This document shows positions 1-6,759 of a stretch of DNA of 11,826 nucleotides, in pieces. Source of the DNA: Clostridiales bacterium (GTDB lineage: Bacteria; Bacillota; Clostridia; Christensenellales; UBA3700); assembly GCA_014799645.1 (NCBI GenBank), contig JAAVHQ010000020.1, forward strand, positions 48,031 to 59,856, read 5' to 3'. The translations under genes and the position numbers were made by a program. Numbering within the stretch: the first letter of the stretch is position 1; each line of letters begins with the position of its first letter. The notes under the pieces are model-generated. The model ran no database searches and had not been told where the DNA came from. It was given only the letters and a program-made list of their open reading frames with translations.

Positions 1-132
1 TTAATACTTCCGATCAAGTCGGCTCTCAACGCGTATATTGACAACAACGGCTTCTATCCGTACGTGGACGTCGTGGGCGCAAGATTGGGCAACAGCGCGG
101 GCTTTATGGGCGCGGCTGCGCTCGTAATGTAA
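1..132 (+). CDS. ROK-family sugar kinase (glucokinase-like), C-terminal fragment
   Basis: Reading frame 1 is open from the window edge to a TAA and gives 43 residues, so only the C-terminus is present. The ending contains ARLGNSAGFMGAAAL, which matches the conserved tail of ROK kinases and glucokinases (a 'LGNDAGIIGAA' pattern) that packs against the sugar-binding domain. ROK glucokinases phosphorylate glucose or a related sugar with ATP in the cytoplasm. The next gene starts 10 bases after the stop, so this gene probably shares the transcript of the radical SAM/RNase G operon. The catalytic and zinc-binding parts lie outside the window, so substrate specificity cannot be judged and a ROK transcriptional repressor is not fully excluded. 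Confidence 0.65.
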   Translation, partial: LILPIKSALNAYIDNNGFYPYVDVVGARLGNSAGFMGAAALVM

Positions 133-142
133 CGGAGCAAAT

Positions 143-1888
143 ATGTGGGATAAGTTGAAGGACATATTGTTGAAAGTGCAAAAGCCTGCAAGGTACGTCG
201 GCGGAGAGTATAATCTTCCCGATATGGACAAGCCATGTAAAGAGCGCGTTTGCTTATGTTTCAGCGATAAATACGAAGTGGGTATGAGCAATATAGGCAC
301 GAGAATACTGTACCACATGCTCAACGATACCGACGGCGTGGTATGCGAAAGAGCGTACGCGCCCGACCTCGATATGGCGGCACTTCTCAAAGCCGAAAAC
401 CTTCCGCTTTTCTCTTTGGAAACGAAAAGTGATATAAAGACTTTCGACTTGATAGGCTTTTCCGTTCAGTTCGAACTTCAATTTACCAATATAGTATATA
501 TGCTCGATTTAATGGGCGTACCTTATTTTGCCAAGGACAGAGGCGAGGAATATCCGCCGATCGTGGCAGGCGGGCCGTGCGTGGTCAATCCGATGCCGTT
601 CGCAGATTTCTTTGATGCTGTGCTTATAGGCGAGGGCGAGAAAAACTTGCATGAACTCACGCAGTTGCATATAGCGTGCAGAGAAAAGAAAATGTCCAAA
701 AAAGACTTTTTGGCAGAGGCGAGCAAGTTGGACGGCGTATTCGTTCCGTCTTTGAACAACAAGACGAAAAGAGCGGTTGTGCAAGACCTTGACAAAGCCT
801 ACTATCCGACAAAGATTTTAGTGCCCAACTGCGACATTGTCCACGACCGTTCGTCAATAGAACTTTTCAGAGGTTGCGCCAACGGTTGCAGATTTTGTCA
901 GGCAGGATTTTATTATAGACCGATAAGAAAGAGAAGCGTCGACACTTTGGTGGGTCAAGCGTGTCAACTTATGGACAACACGGGTTACGACGAAATGGGA
1001 CTTTTGAGCCTAAGCACGAGCGATTATCCCGAGCTTAAAGAACTTGTCGATAAAATCAAAGTCGAGGCGGACAAACGCAAAATAAAACTCGCTTTGCCGT
1101 CATTGAGATTGGACAGTTTCGAGGCGGAAATTTACGAGGAAATGCAAGGCGCGTCGCTTACCTTTGCGCCCGAAGCGGGTACGCAAAGATTGAGAGACGT
1201 TATCAACAAAAACATCAGCGACGAGAATATCAAATCCTCGCTTATATCCGCATTGAAGTACGGAGTGAAAAACGTCAAACTCTACTTTATTATGGGCTTG
1301 CCCACCGAGACGGAAGAGGATTTGCAAGGCATCGTCGATATCGTCAAACTTGTCAAATATCTTCACTCGCAATACGGCACGTCGAAACTTCTCAATATCA
1401 CCGTATCGACTTCTATATTCATACCCAAGCCGTTGACGCCTTTCCAGTGGGAAAGACAAATCAGCATTGACGAGATGTATCAAAAGCAAGAGTTTATGAA
1501 AGAGAGATTGCGTATTAAGAACGTCAAGTACAGTTGGCACGGCGCGCAATCGTCGGTCATTGAAGCGATACTTGCGAGAGGCGACAGGTCGCTTGCAAAA
1601 GTAATCGTCAAGGCGTACGAACTGGGTTGCGTATTCGATAGTTGGAGCGAGAATTTCGACTACGACAAATGGATAAAAGCCTTTGAGGAAAGTGGCGTCG
1701 ATTACAACAAATTCTTGAACGGATTTGACGAAGACGAGGAATTGCCGTGGGATATTATCGACAACGGCGTAAGTAAAAAATATTTGCTAAACGAAAGGCA
1801 TAAGGCGTACAAGGGCGAATGCACGCCCAACTGTCTTGGCAAGTGCAACGGTTGCGGAGCAAATAGATTGGAGAGGTGCAAGATATGA
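143..1888 (+). CDS. TIGR03960-family B12-binding-like radical SAM protein
   Basis: This 581-residue protein matches the TIGR03960 family in length and order. An N-terminal Rossmann-like, B12-binding-type region (about 30-200, with 'VGMSNIGTRILYHMLND' and 'IVAGGPCVVNP') is followed by a radical SAM barrel. The iron-sulfur motif CxxxCxxC is at C245, C249 and C252 ('RGCANGCRFC'). A Cys-rich tail (C560, C564, C568, C571, C579) could hold a second cluster or a metal, which is inference. The substrate of this family is unknown to me; it is found with the DUF2344 protein and RNase G in many Clostridia, which suggests work on ribosomes, RNA or tRNA. The start is ATG with GGAG five bases upstream. The stop overlaps the next start as ATGA. 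Confidence 0.9.
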   Translation: MWDKLKDILLKVQKPARYVGGEYNLPDMDKPCKERVCLCFSDKYEVGMSNIGTRILYHMLNDTDGVVCERAYAPDLDMAALLKAENLPLFSLETKSDIKTFDLIGFSVQFELQFTNIVYMLDLMGVPYFAKDRGEEYPPIVAGGPCVVNPMPFADFFDAVLIGEGEKNLHELTQLHIACREKKMSKKDFLAEASKLDGVFVPSLNNKTKRAVVQDLDKAYYPTKILVPNCDIVHDRSSIELFRGCANGCRFCQAGFYYRPIRKRSVDTLVGQACQLMDNTGYDEMGLLSLSTSDYPELKELVDKIKVEADKRKIKLALPSLRLDSFEAEIYEEMQGASLTFAPEAGTQRLRDVINKNISDENIKSSLISALKYGVKNVKLYFIMGLPTETEEDLQGIVDIVKLVKYLHSQYGTSKLLNITVSTSIFIPKPLTPFQWERQISIDEMYQKQEFMKERLRIKNVKYSWHGAQSSVIEAILARGDRSLAKVIVKAYELGCVFDSWSENFDYDKWIKAFEESGVDYNKFLNGFDEDEELPWDIIDNGVSKKYLLNERHKAYKGECTPNCLGKCNGCGANRLERCKI

Positions 1889-2532
1889 TTATACTACGAC
1901 ACCTTAAAGTAGACGACGTAAGTTACGTTTCGCACAAAGATATATTGAGAGTGCTGCAAAGAGGACTTAAAAGAGCCAAAGTCGACGTTAAGTATTCGCA
2001 AGGTTTCGTCCCGCACATGCTGACCTATACGACAACGCCCGTACCTCTCGGCGTACAGTCGACGGCAGAGTATTTCGCAATAGATTGCAGCGATAAAGAC
2101 AAGGACGACGTATTGAGAAGATACAATCAATCAATGCCGTCTGGTATGCGAGGGGTGGCAAGTTTTTATAAAGACAAAAATCCCAATCTTGCGGGTATAG
2201 TCGTCGCAAGCGACTATAAAGCGGTTTGCGATTCGCCATTGCCAAAAGAGATAGAGAGCATAAAGGATTGCGATAGCTATATTATTTCCACTTTCAAAAA
2301 AGGCGAGGCGGTGGACAAGGAAATCGCAGGTTTGATCTACGACTTGAAGGTCGAGGGAAACGAACTTTATATGCGACTTGCGAGCGGAAACGCGAATTTG
2401 AGGGCGGATAGTTTTGTCGAACATATCAACTCGAAATTCGGCTGTAATATCAAGACCAACGATATTATCCGTACCGCGCAACTTGTATTGAAAGACGGAG
2501 CATTAGCCGACGTGGAGGAAATACTCAAATGA
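1885..2532 (+). CDS. TIGR03936-family (DUF2344) radical SAM-linked protein
   Basis: The protein has 215 residues from the chosen ATG. It is the usual partner of the preceding radical SAM protein; in some bacteria the two are fused. The N-terminus 'HLKVDDVSYVSHKDILRVLQR' and 'SQGFVPHMLTYTTTPVPLGV' are the recognisable family blocks. No catalytic motif is seen and the biochemical role is unknown. A GTG at 1876 is in frame, but GGAGAGG (1870-1876) lies eight bases before the ATG at 1885 and overlaps that GTG, so the ATG is preferred. It overlaps the upstream stop as ATGA and the RNase G start in the same way, so translation of all three genes is probably coupled. Confidence 0.88.
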   Translation: MIILRHLKVDDVSYVSHKDILRVLQRGLKRAKVDVKYSQGFVPHMLTYTTTPVPLGVQSTAEYFAIDCSDKDKDDVLRRYNQSMPSGMRGVASFYKDKNPNLAGIVVASDYKAVCDSPLPKEIESIKDCDSYIISTFKKGEAVDKEIAGLIYDLKVEGNELYMRLASGNANLRADSFVEHINSKFGCNIKTNDIIRTAQLVLKDGALADVEEILK

Positions 2533-4019
2533 AAGATATAATGATAAACGTCAATCCCAGCGACACCCAAGTGTGTATCGTCGAAAACGGCGAGTTGGTG
2601 GAATTTTGGGTAGAGAGAAAGAATCTCACTAGACTTGTCGGCAATATCTACAAGGGCAAAGTGCAAAACGTGCTCAACGGTATGCAAGCCGCTTTCGTCA
2701 ATATCGGTTTGGAGAAGAACGCATTTTTGTATGCAGGCGATACTTTGGAGTATGGCGAAATCCTCAAAGACGTCACGGATAAGAAACTCAATCTTAAAGC
2801 GGGCGACAATATCTTGTGTCAAGTGACCAAAGAACAGTTCGGTTCAAAGGGCGCAAGAATTACTATGAACGTCACTTTGCCTGGGCGTGGCGTAGTGCTT
2901 ATGCCGCAAATCGATTACGTAGGCGTAAGCAGACGAATTACCGACGAAAAGAAAAAGCAAGAGTTGATTGACTTTGTCACAAAAGTCAAGCCCGAGGGCT
3001 TCGGTATAATTTTGCGTACGCAGTCCGTCGATTGTTCTAAGGAAGAAATTCAAGAAGAAATATCAGAACTCGTCGCCAAGTGGAATAAGATAAAAGAATT
3101 GAATATGACCAAGCCTGCGGGCACGCTTATCTACAAGGAAGAGGGCGTCGCTATCCGCGCGGTGAGAGATATGTTGCGCGACGACGTAGACCACATCATT
3201 ATTGATGACAAGCGATTGCTTGAAGACTTCAAAATTGCGTTTGCGTCGCTCAATGAGAAGAAACCCGACTTGTTCGTACTTTATGACGATAAAGAGCACA
3301 TGCATAAGAAGTACGGACTTACAAAGCAAATTACCGATTTGCTTCAACGCAAAGTCGTGCTTGCCAACGGCGCGTATTTGATTATCGACAGGACGGAAGC
3401 GTTGACGGTAATCGACGTCAATACGGGTAAGTACGTCGGAGAAAAGAACTTAGAGCAGACCGTATTCGATACCAACTGCATTGCCGCCAAAGAAATCGCA
3501 AGACAACTTCGCGTGCGCAATATCGGCGGTATTGTCGTAATTGACTTTATAGATATGGAAAATCCCGAGCATTCGCAAAAGGTCTTGGAAGTCTTGCAAG
3601 AAGCCTTGTCGATGGACAGAACCAAAACGTCTGTCATAGGTATGACCCCGCTTGGACTTGTCGAACTCACAAGAAAGAAGACGAGAAGTATGTTGGAGAG
3701 CGTAATGTTGCAGACCTGCCCGTATTGCAATGGCGACGGCTACGTGCTTTCCGACGAAGTTATGGCAAATAGACTCAAATTCTATCTCAACGACATCTTC
3801 GCTTGCAAAGACAACACGTCTGTGCTCGTCACACTTTCGCCAAGCGTGTTCAATAAAATTTTCGCATATCGACTGCTAGAAAAAGAGTGCGCCAACGAGT
3901 GGCGCGACAAACGTATCTACCTCAGACCCGACGAGCATCTTCACGTCGAGAAGTTCGACGTCAAAGTCTTGCACGGAGCAATATTGGATTTGCCCGAAAA
4001 TGCCAAAATGTTGTTTTAG
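2529..4019 (+). CDS. rng: Ribonuclease G (Rne/Rng family)
   Basis: This cytoplasmic single-strand endoribonuclease acts in 5'-end-sensitive RNA decay and, in characterised relatives, rRNA maturation. The 496 residues are the normal RNase G length, with no RNase E-type scaffold tail. An S1 domain is at about 35-125 ('LVGNIYKGKVQNVLNGMQAA'). Catalytic magnesium ligands are D296 in 'VIDVNTG' and D339 in 'VIDFIDM', corresponding to E. coli RNase E D303 and D346. The zinc-link is 'CPYC' (C397, C400), needed for dimer and tetramer assembly in the family. GGAGG at 2514-2518 lies 10 bases before the ATG, which overlaps the upstream stop as ATGA. In many Clostridia rplU, ysxB and rpmA follow; here they do not, and AT-richer accessory DNA begins instead. 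No convincing terminator is visible just after the stop. Confidence 0.95.
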   Translation: MKDIMINVNPSDTQVCIVENGELVEFWVERKNLTRLVGNIYKGKVQNVLNGMQAAFVNIGLEKNAFLYAGDTLEYGEILKDVTDKKLNLKAGDNILCQVTKEQFGSKGARITMNVTLPGRGVVLMPQIDYVGVSRRITDEKKKQELIDFVTKVKPEGFGIILRTQSVDCSKEEIQEEISELVAKWNKIKELNMTKPAGTLIYKEEGVAIRAVRDMLRDDVDHIIIDDKRLLEDFKIAFASLNEKKPDLFVLYDDKEHMHKKYGLTKQITDLLQRKVVLANGAYLIIDRTEALTVIDVNTGKYVGEKNLEQTVFDTNCIAAKEIARQLRVRNIGGIVVIDFIDMENPEHSQKVLEVLQEALSMDRTKTSVIGMTPLGLVELTRKKTRSMLESVMLQTCPYCNGDGYVLSDEVMANRLKFYLNDIFACKDNTSVLVTLSPSVFNKIFAYRLLEKECANEWRDKRIYLRPDEHLHVEKFDVKVLHGAILDLPENAKMLF

Positions 4020-4098
4020 TTTGTCTATCTCACTCTTTGCCGAATAGGGAGAGGAATTTGCAAAATTAAAATGCGCCTTTTCTGCCGAATAGTACAAA

Positions 4099-4131
4099 TT
4101 GCGTGAAACGCTTTTCAATTGATAATATAAT
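4099..4131 (+). promoter_or_regulatory. Candidate promoter for the small accessory gene pair
   Basis: The 146 bases between rng and the next ORF hold a possible -35 TTGCGT (4099-4104), an 18-base spacer and TAATAT (4123-4128); an overlapping TATAAT sits at 4126-4131. The spacer contains part of a small hairpin, GCGT-GAA-ACGC (4101-4111). The gap also has a direct repeat TGCCGAATAG (4038-4047 and 4083-4092). The -35 element is weak, so this promoter is tentative. Confidence 0.35.
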
Positions 4132-4165
4132 GTAATAACAAAAAATTTGTTTTATAGGGATAAGA

Positions 4166-4522
4166 ATGACACAGAGCCAACTCACAGATATAATAAAAAC
4201 AGCCGATAAGAAGACAATAACAAAGCGACTCAAAGAACTCGGTTACATATATTGCAATGAAGAGCGCCATCTCGGCAAAGTTGGAATTATTGAACTCACA
4301 CAATCTGTAATATCTGAAACAGAAGATTTTGCTGATAGAAAGCGCAAATATCTTTTTAATGGCAGAATATGCTTAAAAGTTAAAGGGTATGAAAACTATG
4401 AATTTGTTTATGTAAATGTCTATAAAATTAAGCAGTCGACTGATATATTTGATAATGAGGAAATGGCAATACAAACGGAAATGCTGATTTGGGCAAAGGA
4501 GATAAAAAATGAAAGATTATAA
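4166..4522 (+). CDS. Hypothetical protein, 118 aa
   Basis: I do not recognise this protein. It has 118 residues, no signal peptide or membrane segment, and a charged composition rich in Lys, Glu and Ile. The first 45 residues ('QLTDIIKTADKKTITKRLKELGY') look like short amphipathic helices and could form a helix-turn-helix-like fold, but this is weak inference. AGGGATAAG sits just upstream of the ATG and serves as ribosome site. Its codon choice is clearly more AT-rich than that of the rng operon, as expected for acquired DNA. It overlaps the next small ORF by 14 bases, so the two are likely made together. Size and style resemble phage or integrative-element cargo genes, but no integrase or other phage gene is near. 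Confidence 0.65.
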   Translation: MTQSQLTDIIKTADKKTITKRLKELGYIYCNEERHLGKVGIIELTQSVISETEDFADRKRKYLFNGRICLKVKGYENYEFVYVNVYKIKQSTDIFDNEEMAIQTEMLIWAKEIKNERL

Positions 4523-4664
4523 TTGCTCCAACTGCGCCTACTGCGATGTAACAAACAATTTTTTTACTCGTTGGTGCAGTTATTGGAACAAAGTGACATT
4601 TTTAACAAGCGGTTGTTCGCGTGATACAACTATATTAGACTACGATTATAATGTAGATGATTAA
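4509..4664 (+). CDS. Small Cys-rich protein, 51 aa (possible zinc knuckle)
   Basis: This short ORF encodes 51 residues with five cysteines: C6, C9 and C12 in the pattern CxxCxxC, then C23 ('RWCSYW') and C36 ('SGCS'). The spacing fits a small treble-clef or zinc-ribbon-like metal site, and resembles many phage-borne Cys-rich microproteins of unknown role; both are inference. An excellent ribosome site, AAAGGAG (4495-4501), lies inside the end of the upstream ORF, eight bases before the ATG. That strongly supports real translation coupled to the 118 aa protein. The C-terminus is acidic ('DYDYNVDD'). Function is unknown. Confidence 0.65.
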   Translation: MKDYNCSNCAYCDVTNNFFTRWCSYWNKVTFLTSGCSRDTTILDYDYNVDD

Positions 4665-4673
4665 TAGAAAATA

Positions 4674-4774
4674 TAATAGCGCAAGTCTCGGCTTAGGGCT
4701 CGTAAGGAGCGTATGCGACGGCTTAGCGAGCGGAAGCGGAAAAGCGAGCGTCACTATTTCGGACTGCGCTATTA
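4674..4774. repeat. GC-rich palindromic intergenic element, about 100 bp
   Basis: A perfect 10-base inverted repeat, TAATAGCGCA (4674-4683) and TGCGCTATTA (4765-4774), bounds a segment much more GC-rich than its surroundings. Inside are short repeats: CGGCTTAG occurs twice (4689-4696, 4719-4726) and AGCGAGCG occurs twice. Local hairpins are possible, for example GCTC-GTAAG-GAGC. No ORF or ribosome site is convincing. It looks like a MITE-like or REP-like dispersed element or a structured RNA end; a single copy in the window cannot decide. Confidence 0.5.
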
Positions 4775-4784
4775 ACGTAACGAT

Positions 4785-4819
4785 AAAAAAGACTTGTGCA
4801 AAGTTAGAGCACAAGTCTT
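4785..4819 (-). terminator. Intrinsic terminator of the rubrerythrin remnant/MATE unit
   Basis: On the minus strand an 11-bp perfect stem AAGACTTGTGC/GCACAAGTCTT with a 9-base loop is followed at once by a run of T (plus-strand A tract 4785-4790). On the plus strand no T tract follows, so the direction is minus. It lies 38 bases past the stop of the rubrerythrin fragment and is probably the original terminator of that gene. Confidence 0.8.
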
Positions 4820-4857
4820 AGAAACTGGCGGAGCAGCGTTAACGTAAAACGAAAATT

Positions 4858-5019
4858 TTAATAATTCGCTTCGTGAACTTCAAAATAACTTTGCGGATGC
4901 TCCCATACGGGGCATATCTCAGGGGCATTCATACCGACCGCTATATGTCCGCAGTTGTGGCATTCCCAAACCTTAACTTCGCTCTTTTTGAAAACCTCGG
5001 CTGTTTTTATCTTTATCAA
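4858..5019 (-). pseudogene. Rubrerythrin C-terminal remnant (rubredoxin-like domain)
   Basis: The minus-strand frame reads '...EVKVWECHNCGHIAVGMNAPEICPVWEHPQSYFEVHEANY' as two adjoining blocks; the first spans EVKVWECHNCGHIAVG and the second NAPEICPVWEHPQSYFEV. This is the C-terminal iron-binding domain of rubrerythrin, the peroxide reductase of anaerobes. Only about 50 codons remain: the ferritin-like di-iron domain is absent, a TGA precedes the frame, and no start with a ribosome site is present. The second iron knuckle is CPVW where intact proteins have CPVC, so one of the four rubredoxin cysteines is lost. It runs directly from the 3' end of the MATE gene and keeps its terminator. A translated small domain starting at TTG 5019 is possible but unlikely. 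Confidence 0.8.
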
Positions 5020-6377
5020 GCGTCATGAAATTTGTCATTCACGGGAGCCGTAGCTGTTGCAATCTTTTTCAATTCGAACTTTTTAAAGAAAACTTTTTCC
5101 AGCAATAGCGATAATGCGAAATGCACGACCATACCTAAGCCAAACATAATTATAATCGTGTTCATTGTAAAAGTAATGGCATTCGTAATGTACAAAATAA
5201 AGAAGAATCCGTAATATACAATGTTGATTACGAGTGAGTTGATTGCATTGTAAATTGTTTTACCAAGTCCAGTAAAGATATTATCTATGATTGCGCAACC
5301 CGCATATGCAATATAAAATGGCACAAGTTTTATCACAATTAAAAATATTTCGTTTGCGTTTGACAATCCTTGCGCGTGCTTGAAAAAGGGAGTCCACAAG
5401 GGAATAGTGATTGCCCACAACAGAATTGTTGCAGTGGCTATAAAATAATAGTTTGATTGCTTTAAATTTTTATATCCGTCTTTACAATCTCGTCTTATTA
5501 CTTCTGAAAGCGCGGTGATAGGTATTAGTAACCATCCCCAAATAAAGTTGTTTGCAATCCAATAATTGCCTTGTTCGGCAACCATATTGACCATTCTACC
5601 AATCATTACTGCATAAATAAAATTGTCTATAAATTGCTGAACTCCCGAAAAAACGCCAACCTTGCACCATTCTTTAATGACAGATAAATCGCTTTTATGA
5701 AACCAACACGGCTTTATAAGTTTTTGCAGATAGAGCATTACAAAACTTGAAATCGCAAGCAAAGTATTTACAATTATGTTGGATATTGCAATTCCGTAAA
5801 CGCCAAGATTAGGGATCAAAGCAAAATCGACAATTATGGAAAGAATTACATTTATTGCTAAGAATATATATACATTTTTATCTTTTCCGATAACGACAAA
5901 TACAACGTTTACAAAACTAACAATTACTCCAATCATAAAAGCAATTGTTTCAAGTTGAAGATATCTATTCACAGTAGCTACGTCAATTTCGTTGGGGTTC
6001 ATTGCTTTTATCAGCACAACACCATAAATAAGTACGCCTATTGAAAAAAGAGCATAAATTATAAAAGTCAAAACTCCTGTTTTAAAAGTGTGTTTTGCAA
6101 AATTTTCTTCGTCATTTTTAAAAATTTTATTAAGAATAGAATACAGAGGAATTACCAAAAACGCTTGCAACGTTTCATTGATTAAGTCAAACCATTCCAT
6201 TTGTCCGATAATATCAAATACGTCACTTTGATTGTTTGACGATATGATAAAAGTTTTAATAGTTTGATATATCGCAGGAATAAGCGCCAATAAACATAAG
6301 GCCGAAAACAATCGCCAATTAAAACTTTTAAGTTTTTTAAATCGCTCTTTCATAATTATCTTTTGCATCATCCTCAC
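5016..6377 (-). CDS. MATE-family efflux transporter
   Basis: This 453-residue, very hydrophobic protein has about 12 predicted membrane segments in two similar halves, with the length and pattern of MATE (MatE) cation-coupled exporters. Recognisable parts are an N-terminal 'LIPAIYQTIKTF', a second-half start 'GVFSGVQQFIDNFIYAVMIGRMV', and 'GLGKTIYNAI'. Members usually export cationic drugs or metabolites using a sodium or proton gradient; the substrate here is unknown. The coordinates use the GTG at 6377. In-frame ATG codons at residues 3, 4 and 9 are alternatives, and the GAGG site is too close to the first two, so the start is uncertain. Base composition is AT-richer than flanking housekeeping genes. 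It has its own promoter and operator-like palindrome, and its 3' end runs into a rubrerythrin remnant. Confidence 0.85.
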   Translation of the reverse strand: MRMMQKIIMKERFKKLKSFNWRLFSALCLLALIPAIYQTIKTFIISSNNQSDVFDIIGQMEWFDLINETLQAFLVIPLYSILNKIFKNDEENFAKHTFKTGVLTFIIYALFSIGVLIYGVVLIKAMNPNEIDVATVNRYLQLETIAFMIGVIVSFVNVVFVVIGKDKNVYIFLAINVILSIIVDFALIPNLGVYGIAISNIIVNTLLAISSFVMLYLQKLIKPCWFHKSDLSVIKEWCKVGVFSGVQQFIDNFIYAVMIGRMVNMVAEQGNYWIANNFIWGWLLIPITALSEVIRRDCKDGYKNLKQSNYYFIATATILLWAITIPLWTPFFKHAQGLSNANEIFLIVIKLVPFYIAYAGCAIIDNIFTGLGKTIYNAINSLVINIVYYGFFFILYITNAITFTMNTIIIMFGLGMVVHFALSLLLEKVFFKKFELKKIATATAPVNDKFHDA

Positions 6378-6396
6378 ATATCATTTTAATATATGA

Positions 6397-6410
6397 CCAA
6401 CGTGCGTTGG
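6397..6410. promoter_or_regulatory. Operator-like palindrome at the MATE transcription start
   Basis: CCAACG-TG-CGTTGG is a perfect 6+6 inverted repeat, with partial symmetry continuing outward (GACC.../...GGGC). It starts nine bases downstream of the -10 element of the MATE promoter, covering the expected start of transcription. Placement and form suit a TetR- or MarR-type repressor of a drug efflux gene. No regulator gene is present in the window. Confidence 0.6.
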
Positions 6411-6418
6411 GCTATTAA

Positions 6419-6447
6419 AATATATCACGGTTTTTGTTCAAAATCAA
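6419..6447 (-). promoter_or_regulatory. Promoter of the MATE gene
   Basis: On the minus strand TTGATT (6442-6447) and TATATT (6419-6424) are separated by exactly 17 bases, a good sigma-A match. The expected start is near 6412, giving a leader of about 35 bases that contains the CCAACG/CGTTGG palindrome. Confidence 0.7.
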
Positions 6448-6534
6448 CTCTATTATAAGATAAAACGTTACGATAGAACCAGTACTTGAAATATAACAAG
6501 CGGCTTCGCTTTATATGCCATGACTTTTTTGTAA

Positions 6535-6560
6535 TAAAAAAACCGCTAAATTAGCGGTTT
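6535..6560 (-). terminator. Intrinsic terminator of tRNA-Val
   Basis: On the minus strand an AACCGCTA/TAGCGGTT stem with a tight loop is followed by a run of T (plus-strand A tract 6535-6541). It sits eight bases past the encoded CCA of tRNA-Val. Further downstream, 6492-6517 holds a weak hairpin (AAGCG-GCTT-CGCTT flanked by ATATA/TATAT) of unknown meaning. Confidence 0.88.
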
Positions 6561-6567
6561 CGGTTTT

Positions 6568-6643
6568 TGGTGGAAGTTATAGGGCTCGAACCTATGACCC
6601 TCTGCTTGTAAGGCAGATGCTCTCCCAACTGAGCTAAACTTCC
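6568..6643 (-). tRNA. tRNA-Val (anticodon TAC), CCA encoded
   Basis: The minus strand folds into a complete cloverleaf: acceptor GGAAGTT/AACTTCC, D stem GCTC/GAGC, anticodon stem TCTGC/GCAGA with loop CTTACAA, variable GGGTC, T stem ATAGG/CCTAT with loop TTCGAGC, discriminator A and genomic CCA. Every stem is fully paired. Anticodon TAC reads GTA and, when modified, GTG valine codons. It has its own strong promoter upstream and terminator downstream. Its 3' end faces the accessory stretch, but no second copy of that end (an attachment-site duplicate) is seen between 4020 and 6567. Confidence 0.97.
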
Positions 6644-6657
6644 ATATTTGCTTTATG

Positions 6658-6686
6658 ATTTTAACATATAGAGAGAGGTATGTCAA
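6658..6686 (-). promoter_or_regulatory. Promoter of tRNA-Val
   Basis: The minus strand shows TTGACA (6681-6686), a 17-base spacer and TAAAAT (6658-6663). The expected start is about eight bases before the tRNA 5' end at 6643. Just upstream, 6688-6706 forms a CGATTTTT-CCA-AAAAATCG hairpin between the divergent tRNA and 80 aa gene promoters. Confidence 0.85.
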
Positions 6687-6759
6687 ACGATTTTTCCAAA
6701 AAATCGCGGTAGTATACAAAAATTTATAATAAGCAATAATTATTGTTGGGGGAAGTAAT

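Noticed and set aside
1100..1549. Long minus-strand open frame of 149 codons inside the radical SAM gene
   Set aside because: It is a mirror frame of a well-conserved plus-strand gene, with no ribosome site or recognisable product.
1876..1884. GTG start for the DUF2344 protein
   Set aside because: The GTG overlaps the ribosome site GGAGAGG, while the ATG at 1885 has ideal spacing.
4166..4664. A toxin-antitoxin module
   Set aside because: Size and overlap fit, but neither protein shows a recognisable toxin or antitoxin fold or motif, so the claim cannot be supported from sequence alone.
6492..6517. Hairpin between the tRNA-Val terminator and the MATE promoter as a second terminator
   Set aside because: The core stem is only five pairs with an interrupted extension and no T run directly follows on either strand.
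4020..6643. An integrated element with attachment sites at tRNA-Val
   Set aside because: No duplicate of the tRNA 3' end is visible at the other side and there is no integrase or excisionase gene.
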